Of a stretch of DNA of 64,000 bases, positions 9,216 to 21,275 are shown in pieces. Both the position numbers and the translations under genes were made by a program. The notes under the pieces were generated by a model. The model did not search any database. It worked only from the letters and a program-made list of their open reading frames with translations, and was not told the origin of the DNA. How positions within the stretch are numbered: the stretch's first letter is position 1; every line of letters begins with the position of its first letter. The DNA comes from Margaritifera margaritifera (lineage: Eukaryota; Mollusca; Bivalvia; Unionida; Margaritiferidae). The stretch covers positions 4,025,501-4,089,500 of the forward strand of contig JAQPZY010001626.1 of the NCBI GenBank assembly GCA_029931535.1, in the 5' to 3' direction.

Positions 9216-10740
9216 ATCCTTATAATAATAATAATAATCATTTATCTAATTGCTTATTAGATAATGACATTTTTGTAAAATTACTTTTGCTTTATCAGGA
9301 TTGGAAACCACAATCACTTCAATCCTGGATATTATTTCATTGACTTCTGTGTCTTTTTCGACAGTATTGTTAGATTTTTCCTCAACGGTGTTGACATTAA
9401 CACCATTGTTAGTTTTTTTCTAAATGGTGTCGACGGTATCATTTGCATTGACAAGTCTTTGCCTGTGCGTGTGATAATACTCGCAAAAAGATCCACATTG
9501 TCTGCATAGCTGATTATGTGACTTTACTCTGATACCACATGGCAGGCATGATCAAGCACCTGTGCAAACTCATACGTGAGCAAGTGAGATTTACAGTATT
9601 CATTATGGCATGTTCTGTTGCAAAGTTCCCACTTCCAAGACAAATGCCCTTGCATCATGTGTGGCGGCCTTTTATTAGATTGTGCTGCACTGGATGGTAT
9701 ACAATGTTATGCCAATCAGCAACCATAAAAGCTGTTGCAGCCTCGATGGTGATGTTGAAAGACTGAGTAGTGTCTTGTAAGCAAGCCATTTTACCATGCG
9801 GCAGCCTCGGCAGCTTGGTATCAATTTTTTTTTCTTCAAGCAGGTATTTGGTAAAATCACTACACACTTGCCATCATAATAGTGCATCATACCAACTCGA
9901 AACTGGCCACCCATTCACATCCAAGAATTTTCAAATGTGTTCCAGCTCATGTCATTGAACTTACGATACCCTACAATTACCATGTCATCCCTGAGTATTG
10001 ATTGTATGGGTTCTGTGTCTTTGCACCAAAACAACTTTTCACAGAAATCCCACCATTCCTTCAGGTTGAGTATCTTTTCCTTGTATTCTTTGTTGCTGCA
10101 AATGAATGCTGTTGGGGTTTACATATATTATATGCTGAATGCATTTCTCTAATTAATTTGTTCTTGATGGTGATCATGAAGATCTTAGCTGTCTTCTCTG
10201 TCTTTGTCATCTCCACTGTCTTCATTATCTTCATTGAATATTTCACAGCCTTTGCTGGGTGTTTCACTGTCTTAAAGGTTGTCAATTGTCACTCGCACTG
10301 GTGACTCAGTTAACATCAGCGACTGAAGTTTTCTTGCATGATTTCATACAATGACTTTTCATGCTTCTTGTTGTATACATTGCCAAGTTTTCGGTGTACA
10401 CATTTTAACGTGTTCCCTAACCCGGTAAATTTTTCAGTGTGCTCCGGATACATGTTTGAAAAATCATACATCATTTTTGGGGCCTCTTTGATGAAATGAT
10501 ATGATGCATTCAGGGTGAACAGTGATTTTTTTTCTTTCTGTAACAACACAAATGCACCATTTGTCTGGCAATTTAATTCCTGTTTTAGCTACAGATGCAG
10601 ATTCTTTCACGATGCTGTGGATGTCAAACGGTAATGTTTTCTATGACATTATATATTACTCGTTATGATTATTTTATATTCTCACATAAAAAGAAACTGT
10701 TGCAGCTAGGGATGTGATTTACAAGAGGTAAAAATTCAGT
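9216..10740 (-). other. Probable further Polinton-like sequence, unidentified
   Basis: Minus-strand frames at 9914-9655, 10285-10061 and 10549-10316 look coding (for example TKYLLEEKKIDTKLPRLPH and KLGNVYNKKHEKSLYEIM), separated by stops and frameshifts. I do not recognise them. Strand and position just upstream of the polymerase fit decayed genes of the same element. A short ATA repeat is present at ~9223-9240. Confidence 0.3.
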
Positions 10741-10788
10741 AAACAGTTGGAAAGTGTACCTTCCGGTGAGAGGAGCCGCATGGGTTTT

Positions 10789-10872
10789 CTCACGCGAGAC
10801 TCATCGCAGGCACACACCTGCGAACTCATGTTTTATCACCCATGGGGATTCATCTCGCTGCACTCGCGTGAG
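10789..10872. repeat. Inverted repeat in a GC-richer patch
   Basis: CTCACGCGAG at 10789-10798 is a perfect inverted match to CTCGCGTGAG at 10863-10872, separated by 64 bp. The CpG-rich patch stands out from the AT-rich surroundings. It may mark an end of the Polinton-like remnant; this is unproven. Confidence 0.4.
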
Positions 10873-11159
10873 TAAAATAAGTAAAGTCATAGGGTATAGA
10901 AGGCGTTGACCCAGATCAGTAATGAAAATCTCAAATTCCCAGTTTCACACTACACAATAGTATTATTACTTATAGTTTTGGTGTACAAATAATTAAAGGT
11001 AAAATAAAAATAAAATTTTTAACTAATTCCCAAGTACAGGTAGATACTAAATTTTATTAGGAATACAGTTTTCTGTTCTAAACATTTTTTAGACACAAAA
11101 TAATAATGATTTTTTGTATGAACTGATCATGTATGGTATAATAGTTGTTGGTTGGTTGC

Positions 11160-11262
11160 TTTTTAACCGGCAGCTGACCTGGGCTGACCTGGGTGGGTAT
11201 TTAACCCGTGACCCTTGTATTATGAATCCAGTGCTCTACCAAATGAGCTACAATAGCTCCCT
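11160..11262 (-). repeat. tRNA-derived SINE, truncated copy 1
   Basis: On the minus strand it starts GGGAGCTATTGTAGCTCATTTGGTAG-like tRNA sequence: an A-box-like TAGCTCATTTGG, an anticodon-arm-like part and a degenerate B box, followed by the CCCAGGTCAGC body. It matches three other copies in this window. Confidence 0.7.
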
Positions 11263-11371
11263 GTATGACAAATTAGAGCATATAAAACACAATACACAAT
11301 ACATTACAGTACATAATGTCCTCTTACTTTGGCAACACACTTGTCAAATATAATCATTCTTTCTTTTGCAG

Positions 11372-11485
11372 AACCTGACAGCCAGCATAGTTTACACAAA
11401 ACCTGATAAACCACTGGAGTTCATGATGAATGAAGTGGAGAAGATAAAGAAACTACAAAATAAAAATAAAGAAATAAAAAAGTAA
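11372..11485 (+). CDS. Terminal exon of a Dpy-30/RIIa-motif protein gene
   Basis: A strong acceptor (pyrimidine tract then TTTTGCAG, ending 11371) precedes 37 codons and TAA. The peptide begins NLTASIVYTKPDKPLEFMMN and ends with a Lys-rich tail. The pattern of a hydrophobic helix, an aromatic residue, KPxxP and (L/F)EFMxNEVEKIK resembles the dimerisation/docking (RIIa/Dpy-30-like) motif. That motif occurs in PKA regulatory subunits, in ciliary proteins and in EFCAB10-type proteins. The full protein cannot be identified from this exon. Phase 0 is assumed. Preceding exons are not found in the window and would lie beyond the nested transposons to the left, making that cluster intronic. Confidence 0.6.
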   Translation, partial: NLTASIVYTKPDKPLEFMMNEVEKIKKLQNKNKEIKK

Positions 11486-12105
11486 ACACATCTTTATGGT
11501 GAAAATTGACAAGAAAATGTCCAAGACCAGTGTATTATGTTCTGATGCCCAAATTTGCTGTGTCACTCTACGTCAGATATGAAGATTGGACTTATTACCA
11601 TCATTCAGAGGTTGTAAACCATAAGTTGCAATATTGACATTTTTTCATTTTACATGATTTTTACTTGTACTGAGAAATTTTTTTATGTTAAAAATCAGTA
11701 CATTCAAATCAGATGATCATCAGCATTTATAGGTGTTGCATGGTATCGTTAGTGCTTTCTTTTAGTAATTCTTTAGGCATTGTCTGGACACCAGAAACCT
11801 AGAGGTGATGAATACACAAGTTTACAGTTTTGCACTGTGTTTGCATGATGCTGTCTTACATTGTGAGTAAACAAACCACTGCTGCACATTGTTTACTTGC
11901 AAGTTCTCACTGCCTTGTTTTCAAATAACACAAATTATTGTTTCAGACATGTATAGTGAGAAACTGCAGAATGGTGTTTTGTATATTTTCCTTCTCATAG
12001 CACTTAAAGTTCATCAAGGAGAAAAGCATATGACAATCTCACACATATCCAACAATGTATGGATATATGTATAGGGTTTAACTGCATGCAAGCACAATAC
12101 CTGCT
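11486..12105 (+). other. Probable 3' UTR and flank of the + strand gene
   Basis: Non-coding AT-rich sequence follows the stop codon. No convincing AATAAA is seen close by, so the transcript end is unknown. Confidence 0.35.
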
Positions 12106-12500
12106 GTATGGTGATAAGTAAAAGGTATTTTCTAAAAATGTAAAGATAAAGAATTGCAAAAAAGATTTTAGGATGATAAACTTTTCCAAATAAACATCAA
12201 CATGTAGTACAAGATAAAAGTTAAAAGGTAAATATGTTAAAGCTCTGTAAAAGGTATATAAAATAAAAGATAATCATACAAAATATTAAATCCTTAAAAG
12301 TTAAGGTCTAAATTTGTTCTCTAAACTGCATTCCCTCAAAAAGTACAAGAATTTCTCTGGTGGTACATCATTATAAAGTTTCTTCATTGAGTTCACGTTA
12401 AAAAAACTTCTGTCTCACAGGATGTAAATCAATACACTCAACAAGAATGTGTTCCACTGTCATAGGACACTGGCAGGGTATGAACTCTGATCAAGGTTCA
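12106..12500 (-). mobile_element. 3' end of a LINE (C-terminal ORF2 remnant plus 3' UTR)
   Basis: Minus-strand translation at 12500-12400 gives CQCPMTVEHILVEC, the Cys/His-rich C-terminal motif downstream of RNase H in I/Jockey-type LINEs. Stops and a frameshift follow. Sequence from ~12310 down to 12106 matches the 3'-tail repeat at three other places. That links this tail family to the LINE. Confidence 0.65.
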
Positions 12501-12679
12501 CCCTTCACGAGGTATGCATGAATACAATATGTCTGTAATATACACAATTGACACAATATCATTTCATCTCTGTAATTGATTATATGTGTTCTACAGTCAC
12601 TACACTTCAAGTATTAACAGGAAAGTAATTTTTCTGTCTGAGTCTTTTATCTTAGTGATGGTCTTTATTATGGCATAAT

Positions 12680-12713
<34 letters not shown>

Positions 12714-13129
12714 GTGAAATATCCCCCTATCCCCACCCTCCGTTTTGAAAATAGAATCATCTTCACAATTCATATACTGTATTGTTCACAGTTTGTATTT
12801 TCATATACTTGTACACGTTTTTCATACCAACTCGTTTTCAGTCAGTGGTTGGATTTTAGATTTGGCTTGTTACTAAATCTGTCTTGTATTTTTCATGCAA
12901 ATTGATGTTATTGATGTCAGTTCTGCTTGACTTCATAAATGTACAGACTTAAATTATTAGAAATAATGTGGTTTAACTACATGTTGTGCCAGTTAATATT
13001 TTTTACTATTTGTTGTTTTGCTGTTTGAACAGTTGAAGATATGAGGAGATTGTATAATGTCATATATGTATCATAATATTGTCAGTGATGTACAAGTATA
13101 AAATCATATCTTTCTTGAATGACACAATT
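12501..13129. other. Non-coding tract with an AAT microsatellite
   Basis: Contains (AAT)n at ~12680-12712 and otherwise nothing recognisable. Confidence 0.4.
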
Positions 13130-13344
13130 ACTGTATATACTCGTGTATAAGCCGATACCAACTGCAACTGCATAGACCCAGATCTGCTGTCACATAATGT
13201 GCCGGCAGATCTGGGTCTATGCAGTTTGTAAGGACTAATTTGTAGAACAAACAACATAGACCCTGATCTGCCGGCACAGTATGCGATGGCAGATCAGGGT
13301 CTATGTTGTTTTCATTTGGACTAAGATTATACGTGAGTATACAG
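13130..13344. mobile_element. Hairpin-rich MITE-like element, copy A
   Basis: Ends are inverted: CTGTATATACTCGTGTATAA versus CTGTATACTCACGTATAAT. Inside are two perfect stem-loops. The first has 18-nt arms at 13170-13187 and 13205-13222 (GCATAGACCCAGATCTGC). The second has 20-nt arms at 13253-13272 and 13288-13307. The two stems differ mainly at the CAGATCTG/TGATCTG core. Related copies are at ~23.5 and ~33.3 kb. Confidence 0.75.
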
Positions 13345-14449
13345 GTTTGTGTGTATAGGAAGTGGAAATGTTGCATAATACAGTATGAAAATATGTCATA
13401 GTAAGCAAGAGAAAAAATATTTTCAATTGAATATTCATCAAAAGCACTAGATGATCAATCGGTCTTGATAATGAAATTTCTATTCTGATTATCATTATCG
13501 ATTATGACCGTCAAAATAAAAATTTAATTATCGAGACAGATTTATCAGTTTTGTAAAGTACCATCATGCTCCCGTTTCTGAAATCAGATTTAACCCTAAA
13601 AACTTAAAAGCATTCATTTCATTACCACATCATTTATAATTTTACTTATCTCAAAATTTGTTTTATTCTTGTAAAAAACATTTTGCACTTTTCCATATTT
13701 GCTTTAAAAACATAAATAGAACCCATTACGAGATTAATATCTGAAAAACTTATAAAAACATTTTAATTAATCACATTCCACTAGTACAATATGATGTTAG
13801 TAGATGTTTTAGGAAGGAATATTATCCATATAAATTATAACTGAAGTTGAAAAATACAATGCCATTAAGATTAATGTTAGTTCCTGAAAAATATATTTAC
13901 TGATGACATTTTTAAAATGTTAATTGTTCTCCAGTATCTTATCACACTTTAAATATTTAAGCTTTTCTCTTTGAAGACTTACAAATAACTTCCAACTTTG
14001 TTGAAGTCACTTGATACTTGGACTATAGTGAAACTTGCATATTATGTTTTCTGCAAGAATGTATCAACAATGTTTATCACAACACCAGTTTTATCTCAAC
14101 TGTTCTTCGTAGCCTGTGTTGACATGTTTTGAGTGCTTATTGCTTTGTTTCAAACCTGACTGATAGTGATTCTAGGGGAGGTGATATGATTTAAAGTGAG
14201 GTAATTATGAATGTATATGATACATTGTGAAAACTTCCTATACCTGTAAGACTAATCAGTATTATGCAAGCTACCTCTGAATGCCAAAACCAATAAGTGA
14301 TGGCATTGCAAATAGTCACAGTAAATTTGACCTAGTCACTGTGTTAGAAATAACTGTATTTCTCTACTGTCATCATGGATTTTAAAGACTGAAGTTGGCA
14401 TCTTAGCAACAGATCCACAGGACTATCACGATTGCTTAATTGTCGATAC
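13345..14449. other. Non-coding tract
   Basis: AT-rich sequence. I see no coding motif, repeat family or RNA gene. Confidence 0.4.
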
Positions 14450-14742
14450 ATGCAGTGTTATTGTTATTTATACACTAACGTGAGCATTTTATGATGTTGA
14501 TAAGTCAAAATAAGCAGTGTTATTTATACACTGATGTGAGCACAGTATGATGTTGATTGAAATCAAAATAAGCAGTGTTATTTATACACTAATGTGAGCA
14601 TAGTATGATGTTGATTGAAGTCAAAATAATCAGTGTTATTTATACACTAATGTGAGCACAGTATGATGTTAATAAGAAGTCAAAATAAGCAGTGTTATTT
14701 ATACACTAATGTGAGTAGAGTATGATGTTGGTCAGAAGTCAA
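14450..14742 (+). repeat. ~60-bp tandem repeat, about five copies
   Basis: Units read AGCAGTGTTATTTATACACT, then AATGTGAGCA.AGTATGATGTTGAT and AAGTCAAAATA. The middle copies are nearly identical; the first and last are diverged. Confidence 0.9.
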
Positions 14743-15429
14743 ATCTTACGAAAAAAACACTTGACAAAGTTATGTTCTGCTTTGGTAGTGGCAAACTTGC
14801 TTTCAGTATTTGTTTACGAGTAAACTGTAAAGTTAACGATAAAATTTTATGACAGGGCATTTTTTTTTTTAAAGGTAGATATTTTCGGAAATAGATGTAT
14901 CAATATACAACACTTTCATCATTTGGTGTAAACTTGTAATAATGTTACAAGTTTTATTAGGGATTGTGTAATAAAATTCACTTTTCATGGTATACAGTAG
15001 GAGATAGTAATTGCCATGTGAATAAAAAATAGTAATTGCAGTGTTAATAATAATAGTAATTGTAGTGTTATGTATTTATTATTAGAAGACTTTGTTAAAA
15101 AGACTACATGTTAGTATTTTACAGAGCTGACCTCACATGACCTAATGCCTTGGGAGTTCATATTTATTTTTACACCATCTTTCATTGCTTTTTCTGCGAT
15201 TTCTGTTGTTCATCCATTAAGATATAATAATTCATTGTGTTTTAAATAAACCTGAGCCAGATGTGAGTTGGTTCTGGTGAAAGCTTAAAGTACCAAGTCA
15301 TGGGTATATTCCAACATCTAAACTCACATAACTGTCAACCAGCATTAAGCATCAACCTCAGGGAATGAGAATATGCAACCTCATAAGGCAGGTGACTGAT
15401 TAATACAAGTTAATTTCTTCAAATATGTT
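14743..15429. other. Non-coding tract
   Basis: AT-rich, with short duplications (AGTAATTG.AGTG.TA at ~15010-15070). No gene seen. Confidence 0.4.
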
Positions 15430-15640
15430 ACCCAATCATAATATCTTAGTAGTATGACCATTACCATGCAAGTTTAGCCCTCCAAGGCTAATTTTTACTT
15501 ATTTAAAAAAAATCTCAAAGTTGTCTGCCTACATATGTGGGAGTCAGACAAGAGTGATCAACCCTTGGATATAGGAATTGGTGTCAAATCCCATCCATAC
15601 TTAAGTTGCTACTTCTCATGCTAGGAAGCCTGCTCTTTTA
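15430..15640 (+). repeat. Left inverted terminus of the DIRS element
   Basis: Diverged inverted match to 21065-21275 over most of its length. Best blocks are at 15520-15560 and 15585-15610. Confidence 0.8.
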
Positions 15641-16149
15641 GAGATGTTGCAAAACTCTTGTATCAAGTGATATTTTCCACACTACTGAGTGAGTTGGGGG
15701 AATTTCTCACTTAAGGGAAGTATACTCCATCTATATTTCTAATTATTTCTGACTCTTTTCTTTCTGAGACAAAGTTTTCAAACTTTATTAGAACAAAAAA
15801 CTTTGTTGTACAAGACACATGTTGGTGCCATTTTGATGTAACGTGCCCTTGTCGCTAGTATGTTTATTCAATGTGTACTTACCTACATATTTGCAGTCAG
15901 TGAATGGATAAAATTACAGACCAAAAAGGTCATGCAGACAATTTCTCCAGACATTTATTTGTTCAGTAGCATCCACTTCACAGTAAGTTTATGTGATGCT
16001 TTTTGGTCATTTACATTACAGAACAGAGGGTCATGCAGGTAATTTCTATCATCATTTATATTGTTCACCAGCATCCACTTCATAGTTTCTTTCGGCAAGA
16101 TGCTCGACTAGTTTCACCCACATATTCTATCTGTTAGCCCACTGTATTT

Positions 16150-16315
16150 ACAGGTGTCAACAATGGGCACATCTAAGTGCACTCAGTGCCAGCATTTCAA
16201 ACTGGCAGAGGATACTCATACGACAAGCCTGGATTGTGTTAGATGTCACTTGCGCCATACATGTGAAATTTACATACGTTGGATGGAGAATCAATGGGCT
16301 TCAGTCTTGTCCAGA
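16150..16315 (+). pseudogene. Gag-like Cys/His segment of the DIRS element
   Basis: The frame gives KCTQCQHF, then DTHTTSLDCVRCHLRHTC and an aromatic tail, ending at a stop. This CxxC...H...CxxC...C pattern is typical of the start of DIRS ORF1 proteins. Confidence 0.5.
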
Positions 16316-18279
16316 TAAACATGATCTCAATGGTAAATAAGCACACCATTAAAGAGGAGGATATCATTAACATCAATGCAAATGCCACCTCAGTGAGCTA
16401 TTCCTTATGGCTGAGAAGTTTGAAGCAGAGAGATCTCTGATACAGCCGCAGCTCAGCCTTCACCTCATCCTGAACAAAAGAAGTTTTTCTGTGGTATCGT
16501 TAGGTCTAATACCGAATAGGTATGACAGCCCTTCTACACTTCCTATTGCGTTTGAGGCAGATTGACAGAGGTAAGTACCAGCTGAGACATGGCCTCACCT
16601 GATGCAGGCAGGAAATGGTTACAGGGATCCAATATCCCCTAACCTGTCCCAGCATCAGGAACCCAACAGAGAAAAGAAGGAAATGATGGCCCTGTTTTGC
16701 CAAGACTGGAATGTGTCATCACTCATGCATTGTAAGTACCAAATCCGATCAAGCCTACATTGATGTCCAAGGAGACAACATATGATGATCCAATATCATG
16801 TATTTCATCCCAGAAGAAGCACTCTGACACTAAATGGGAACAGCCCACCTAGTATAATGCCACAATGGACCTATGTCACTCTATGGCCATTTTAGTGCCA
16901 TGATGCCCCATTTTTTTTTATGGACCCAAGGCAATTTGTCGCCATGAAGCGGTCCATATCTATTCTGGATATCACGACTTATTAATATCTTACTGGCTAT
17001 GGCAACGTATTAGTAACGGATGCCCCAAACCATGCCTGGACCATAGATGATACAGTCAGTAATTGTTTTCAAGTTATGATATCACAATCTGTACAAACTT
17101 CCAGTATGGTTTGCAGTCAGTCTCGGCAAGCTTTGCCAACACCATCTCAGATATTGCAGTAGGCATCATCATCATCCAATTCTTCGCTATATGACGAATT
17201 ACACTCATAAGCTCCATAATCAACCTTCAATGCATCGATCAAGAAAGTTTTTGCTTGCTACCACCTGAATTTTGCCCACCTTCTGCTGTCAACAGAGGTG
17301 TACAGAGTCCCAGAATCATTGATCTCTTAGTGAAGAAAGACCAACCCACATTCAAGTGGTTACCACACAAGGCAATTGCAAGACCCAAGTGTCAACAGAC
17401 ATTTCTTTTCACAAGGTCAACTGCCATCCAGTTTTTAAAAAGTGTACTATGCACACTGGTATTGCATAGAGATCCCAGCTGTGGATGGACCAGAAACATT
17501 TCATTGACATTCAACAGTTGTCCAGAACATCGTTGCAATGGGCTCTTTGCTTGACCTGGTATCCATGTAAATCTTCCAGCAAGTGGAACATAGCCTAGCT
17601 TCATCCACCATTATACTCACTGGCCACACTTGAGAATCAGTTTTGCGAATGGCAGTAGTGTTGATGAGGACTGCACAACACACACTTGCCAATACCATGA
17701 CAGCTACAGTGAATCTACAACCCACGAAAAGAGATCAGTGACTGTCCACATGTTTTCCTCAGAAAGCATCACAAAGTCACACTCAGATTGCAGCCATTGT
17801 CGTCGAACCTGCTCTTTAATGGTCATGTGGAGGAAGTCCAATGAGAAAATTCTAGCACATGCCCAACATCAGCAACCTCAGTAATCTTTCCAGAACAGGG
17901 AGCAGAGAAACAGGAAGGACCCCCACTAAGGCACACTCAATGGGGAACAGCCTTACAGACCCTATGCATATCCAAAAGGCAGTTCTCAAGGGTCACTGAC
18001 AACAATAGAGAGCAAGTGATCATTTTTGCCCCCATTTCTTTCCACATAGCCTCATTCCTGAAAGAAATGACGCCATGCTCATACCACACTTGTCACATAT
18101 CCTGGTGGGGAAAAGATTTTGCTATGGAATTGGAAAGACTTTGCCCCAAGAATCCATGGATTCTGCAAGTCGTCTTGGAGAGGCTCCAGATCCCATTGCC
18201 CAGGGTCCCCGGTGCTATAGATGTCCCAAAAGGTCCATTCACAGCCAACATTTTACAACAGAAGATAGACAATCTTCTC
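16316..18279 (+). pseudogene. Decayed ORF1 / ORF2 N-terminal region of the DIRS element
   Basis: Several + frames are open for 80-100 codons (17255-17554, 17630-17884, 18016-18285), but I cannot assign domains. Placement between the Gag-like segment and the RT makes ORF1 and linker sequence likely. Confidence 0.4.
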
Positions 18280-19560
18280 AGATAAAAAGTAGTAGTGATT
18301 GCTTGAAACACTAAGCCACTTGGTTTTTATTCAAAACTGTTCCTAGTGCCAAAGGCCAAGAGCACACTTCTGCCACTCATAGACTTGAGCTCTCTCAACC
18401 TTTTCATACAGGCACCATGGTTCAGAATGGAGATGCAAAGACTGGTTCTAAACACTATTCAGGTTCACTTTCAGAGATACTGTATTCCAGTTCAGGGCAG
18501 TCTCTTCTGGCCTCAACATCAGTCCCTGGGACTTCACAAGAATTATGGACATAGTGTCTCAATTCAGGTCCATCTCCCATCCACGACAATACCTGGACAA
18601 TATACTACAAAAACACCAGGTGAATTATATTTGAAGTCAAGACATGAATTCCCTTGTTTCACTTCTACTTCGCCATGAATTCCTTGTTAACAAGGACAAA
18701 TCCGACATTGTCCCATCTCAACATTTCACCCACTTGGGAATGGAGTTCAAAATGCATGTGAGCAGGGTCTGTCTCCCTCAGGAACATGCTTTGAAGATCA
18801 ACTCAATAGTGTGTTCAGTCCATGCAAAGAATCACATCTCAGCCCTGGAATTCCTCTGTCACCTGGGTCTCCTTAATGCAGCATCAGATCTCTTAGTCCT
18901 AGGTCATCTGTTCATGAGACCATTGTAAATGATCTTGCTGCCCAATGGCAACTGAAGCTTTGCACACTGGAACAACAGTCCTAGTCTCCATTTATATGAG
19001 GACACATCTTAGCAAATGGGAGAACCTCACTTGGCTTTTGGTGGGTGTTCCCAGGTCAAGCCTCTGGGAATCATGACTTTTTCAGATGCCAGCACATAGT
19101 GCTGGGGTGCCCACCTTCTGCCATTGTTTTGGGAAGCCAGTGGGTTGTGGCCTCCTTAGGACCAACTTTTGGATATCAATCTCGGAAGGCAAGGGAGGAC
19201 TAAATCCCCAAATCTGTGCCTCCTGGTTTCAGACTTTCTCAGGTGGTGTCGTACAAATCCACATTTAAATCCATCACATCCTGGGCAGGCTGAATGTATT
19301 GGCAGTCTCATCTGACAGTGCTAATCCAACCAAATACTTGATTCACCCATCAGGGTATTTAGTCAGATCTGTACCCACTGGGGCCAACCACTCATGGATC
19401 TATTTGTGACAAGGTGGAATGCAAAGCTTCCAACCTTTGTCTCTCTAGTCCCAGATACAAAAGCCTGGAGAGTCATCACTTTTTCCAGATTGGAATGGTA
19501 TGGACACATACGTTTAATCTCCAACACCTCTGATCCCAAAGATCCTGCAAAAGGCTAGGG
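18280..19560 (+). pseudogene. DIRS reverse transcriptase and RNase H
   Basis: Fragments include GFYSKLFLVPKAK and LIDLSSLNLFI (RT fingers), then HLGMEF plus LGLLNAASDLLVLGHLFMRP (distal RT/thumb), then TFSDAS.CWGAHL (RNase H first Asp region) and DLFVTRWNAKLPTFVSLVPD (RNase H to recombinase linker). The central YxDD region is disrupted between 18430 and 18640. Multiple stops. Confidence 0.8.
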
Positions 19561-19589
19561 AATTGGAGTGCCATCTTCTCAAGTGAGAA

Positions 19590-20700
19590 AAATCATGGAT
19601 AAATGACTTGTTAAGCCTGGTAGTGAAACTCCCAAGGAAAATTGGGTCTCTTTTCTCACCTGCTTACATGACCCTGACAGTATGTGTTTCATCTGAACCC
19701 AGATCTTTTGAACCTGGACATCTAGATCATATCAAACAAGCCCTCAGGGGTGACCATTTCACAGAACAGGCGGTGGACAGAATCACTCAGGTGAGAAAGT
19801 CAACCACTCTGAAAGCGTACAATGAAAAGTGGAGAGTTTTCTCATATTGGTGTGAGCAGGAACACATCACTTGGCTGAAAACATGATTACCCCAGTTAGC
19901 TAACTTTTTCTGGTGGCTTTTCAAGGTAAAGAAGTTAGTACCCATCACTATAAAAGGTTAAAATTCCACAATTTCAGACACATTTCGCCATCATGGAAGG
20001 GCTATATAGGACAAAACAAAGACCTCTCTGACCTTCAGGCAAACTTTGACCTGTCCAAACCAAATGCTTTGACTTTGTGCCCCAATTGGAATCTACCATA
20101 GGTTCTGACATGGCTGAATAAGGTCCCGTTTGAACCACTATCTAGAGCATAATTGGCTCATCTCTCTTATTAAACCTGCTTCCTAGTTGCTTTAGCTACA
20201 GCAGGCAGAATCAGTGAAATACATGCCTCATAGGTTGATCTGATCTACAGTTATGTCATGACGATTTGATTTCACTCATTATGGCCCCTGCTTCAATCAG
20301 TAATTTGTAGTGGAATCGCTTCAGTTGGAAGACCCTTTGCCTCAGGGTCTTCTATTGGATCCAGTGAGGGTCTTGAAGTGGTACCTGAAACAAACTGAGC
20401 CACTGCAAAGATAGATCTTGCTTATTTATACCTTTGAAAGATGGAAAGGTCAATATATCACCTTGGGCTAGATCATCCTGGATATGATGGGTTATTCACT
20501 CTGATTATAGAGAACTAACCCAAGCTCATGAGGTTAGGGCAGTTGCCAAGATCATAACATTAGAGTGCAACTGTTCCTTAACGGACATAATACAAGCTGT
20601 GGGATGGAGGACAGAGATGACTTTCTCTAGCTTTTACCTTTGAGATCTTTCATCCCAATGGGCTGTTTGACCTGGTGGGACATATAACAGCAGCACAACC
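19590..20700 (+). pseudogene. DIRS tyrosine recombinase
   Basis: The N-terminal core-binding part reads STTLKAYNEKWRVFSYWC (from ~19800). The catalytic domain includes FLVALATAGRISEIHA (20180-20227), holding the first catalytic Arg, and HEVRAVAK (20527 onward), the H-x-x-R box. IIQAVGWRTEMTFSSFYL ends with the nucleophile-region Tyr. Stops interrupt the N-terminal half, so this copy is inactive, but R, HxxR and Y are still readable. Confidence 0.8.
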
Positions 20701-21064
20701 AGCTACCTTGCTATTTCATTCAGCAGCTTCTCGGTGATGTGGCAAATAAACTTCTGCTAGATTGGGGGTGGGGAGGGTGGGAAGAAATGTTCCTGGTCAG
20801 CAGCATCTGTGCTTATAGAGATCAACTACTCGAGCCTGTATATTTCTCAAGATCTGAAGGTGCCTCACATACCATTGGGTACTGGAGATGGACCTTCTCT
20901 GGGGTAAGAGTATGCAACTCCCTCCATCTCTTACCTATTCTTCTAATTTATTATGATCAGGTAATGTATTTCAAGAAGAAACCAATTTATAGAGTAAATG
21001 TTTGTTTCATAATATTTACCCGATTATGATATGGGTACACCCTCCCAATGTCCCCACAGTTACA

Positions 21065-21275
21065 TCCTACTGGCAGAGCATGCATTCCACGCCATTAGTA
21101 ACTTAAGTATGGATGGGATTTGGAGCCAGTCCCTATATCCAAGGGGATATCAGTCTTGTATGACTCCGACATATGTGGGCAGACAACATTTAGCTTTTGT
21201 AGCTAAAATTGGCTTGGGACGGCTGGATTTGCAAGGTAGTTGTCATACTTCTAAGTTAATATGACCAGATAAGTA
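21065..21275 (-). repeat. Right inverted terminus of the DIRS element
   Basis: Inverted counterpart of 15430-15640. Confidence 0.8.

Larger units (their letters stand above)
15430..21275 (+). mobile_element. DIRS1-like tyrosine-recombinase retrotransposon with inverted termini
   Basis: About 5.85 kb. The ~200-bp left end (15430-15640) matches the reverse complement of the right end (21065-21275), for example CTGCCTACATATGTGGGAGTCA and CCATCCATACTTAAGTT. Between them, in order, are a Gag-like Cys/His segment, DIRS-type RT, RNase H and a tyrosine recombinase, all with frameshifts and stops. DIRS elements integrate through a recombinase rather than a DDE integrase and carry inverted rather than direct long terminal repeats, as seen here. 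It lies between the two host genes. Confidence 0.85.

Noticed and set aside
3016..10740. Complete, active Polinton or virus-like genome
   Set aside because: Palm domain, Walker A half, identifiable integrase, protease and capsid genes and terminal repeats are missing or unreadable, and the remaining frames are broken.
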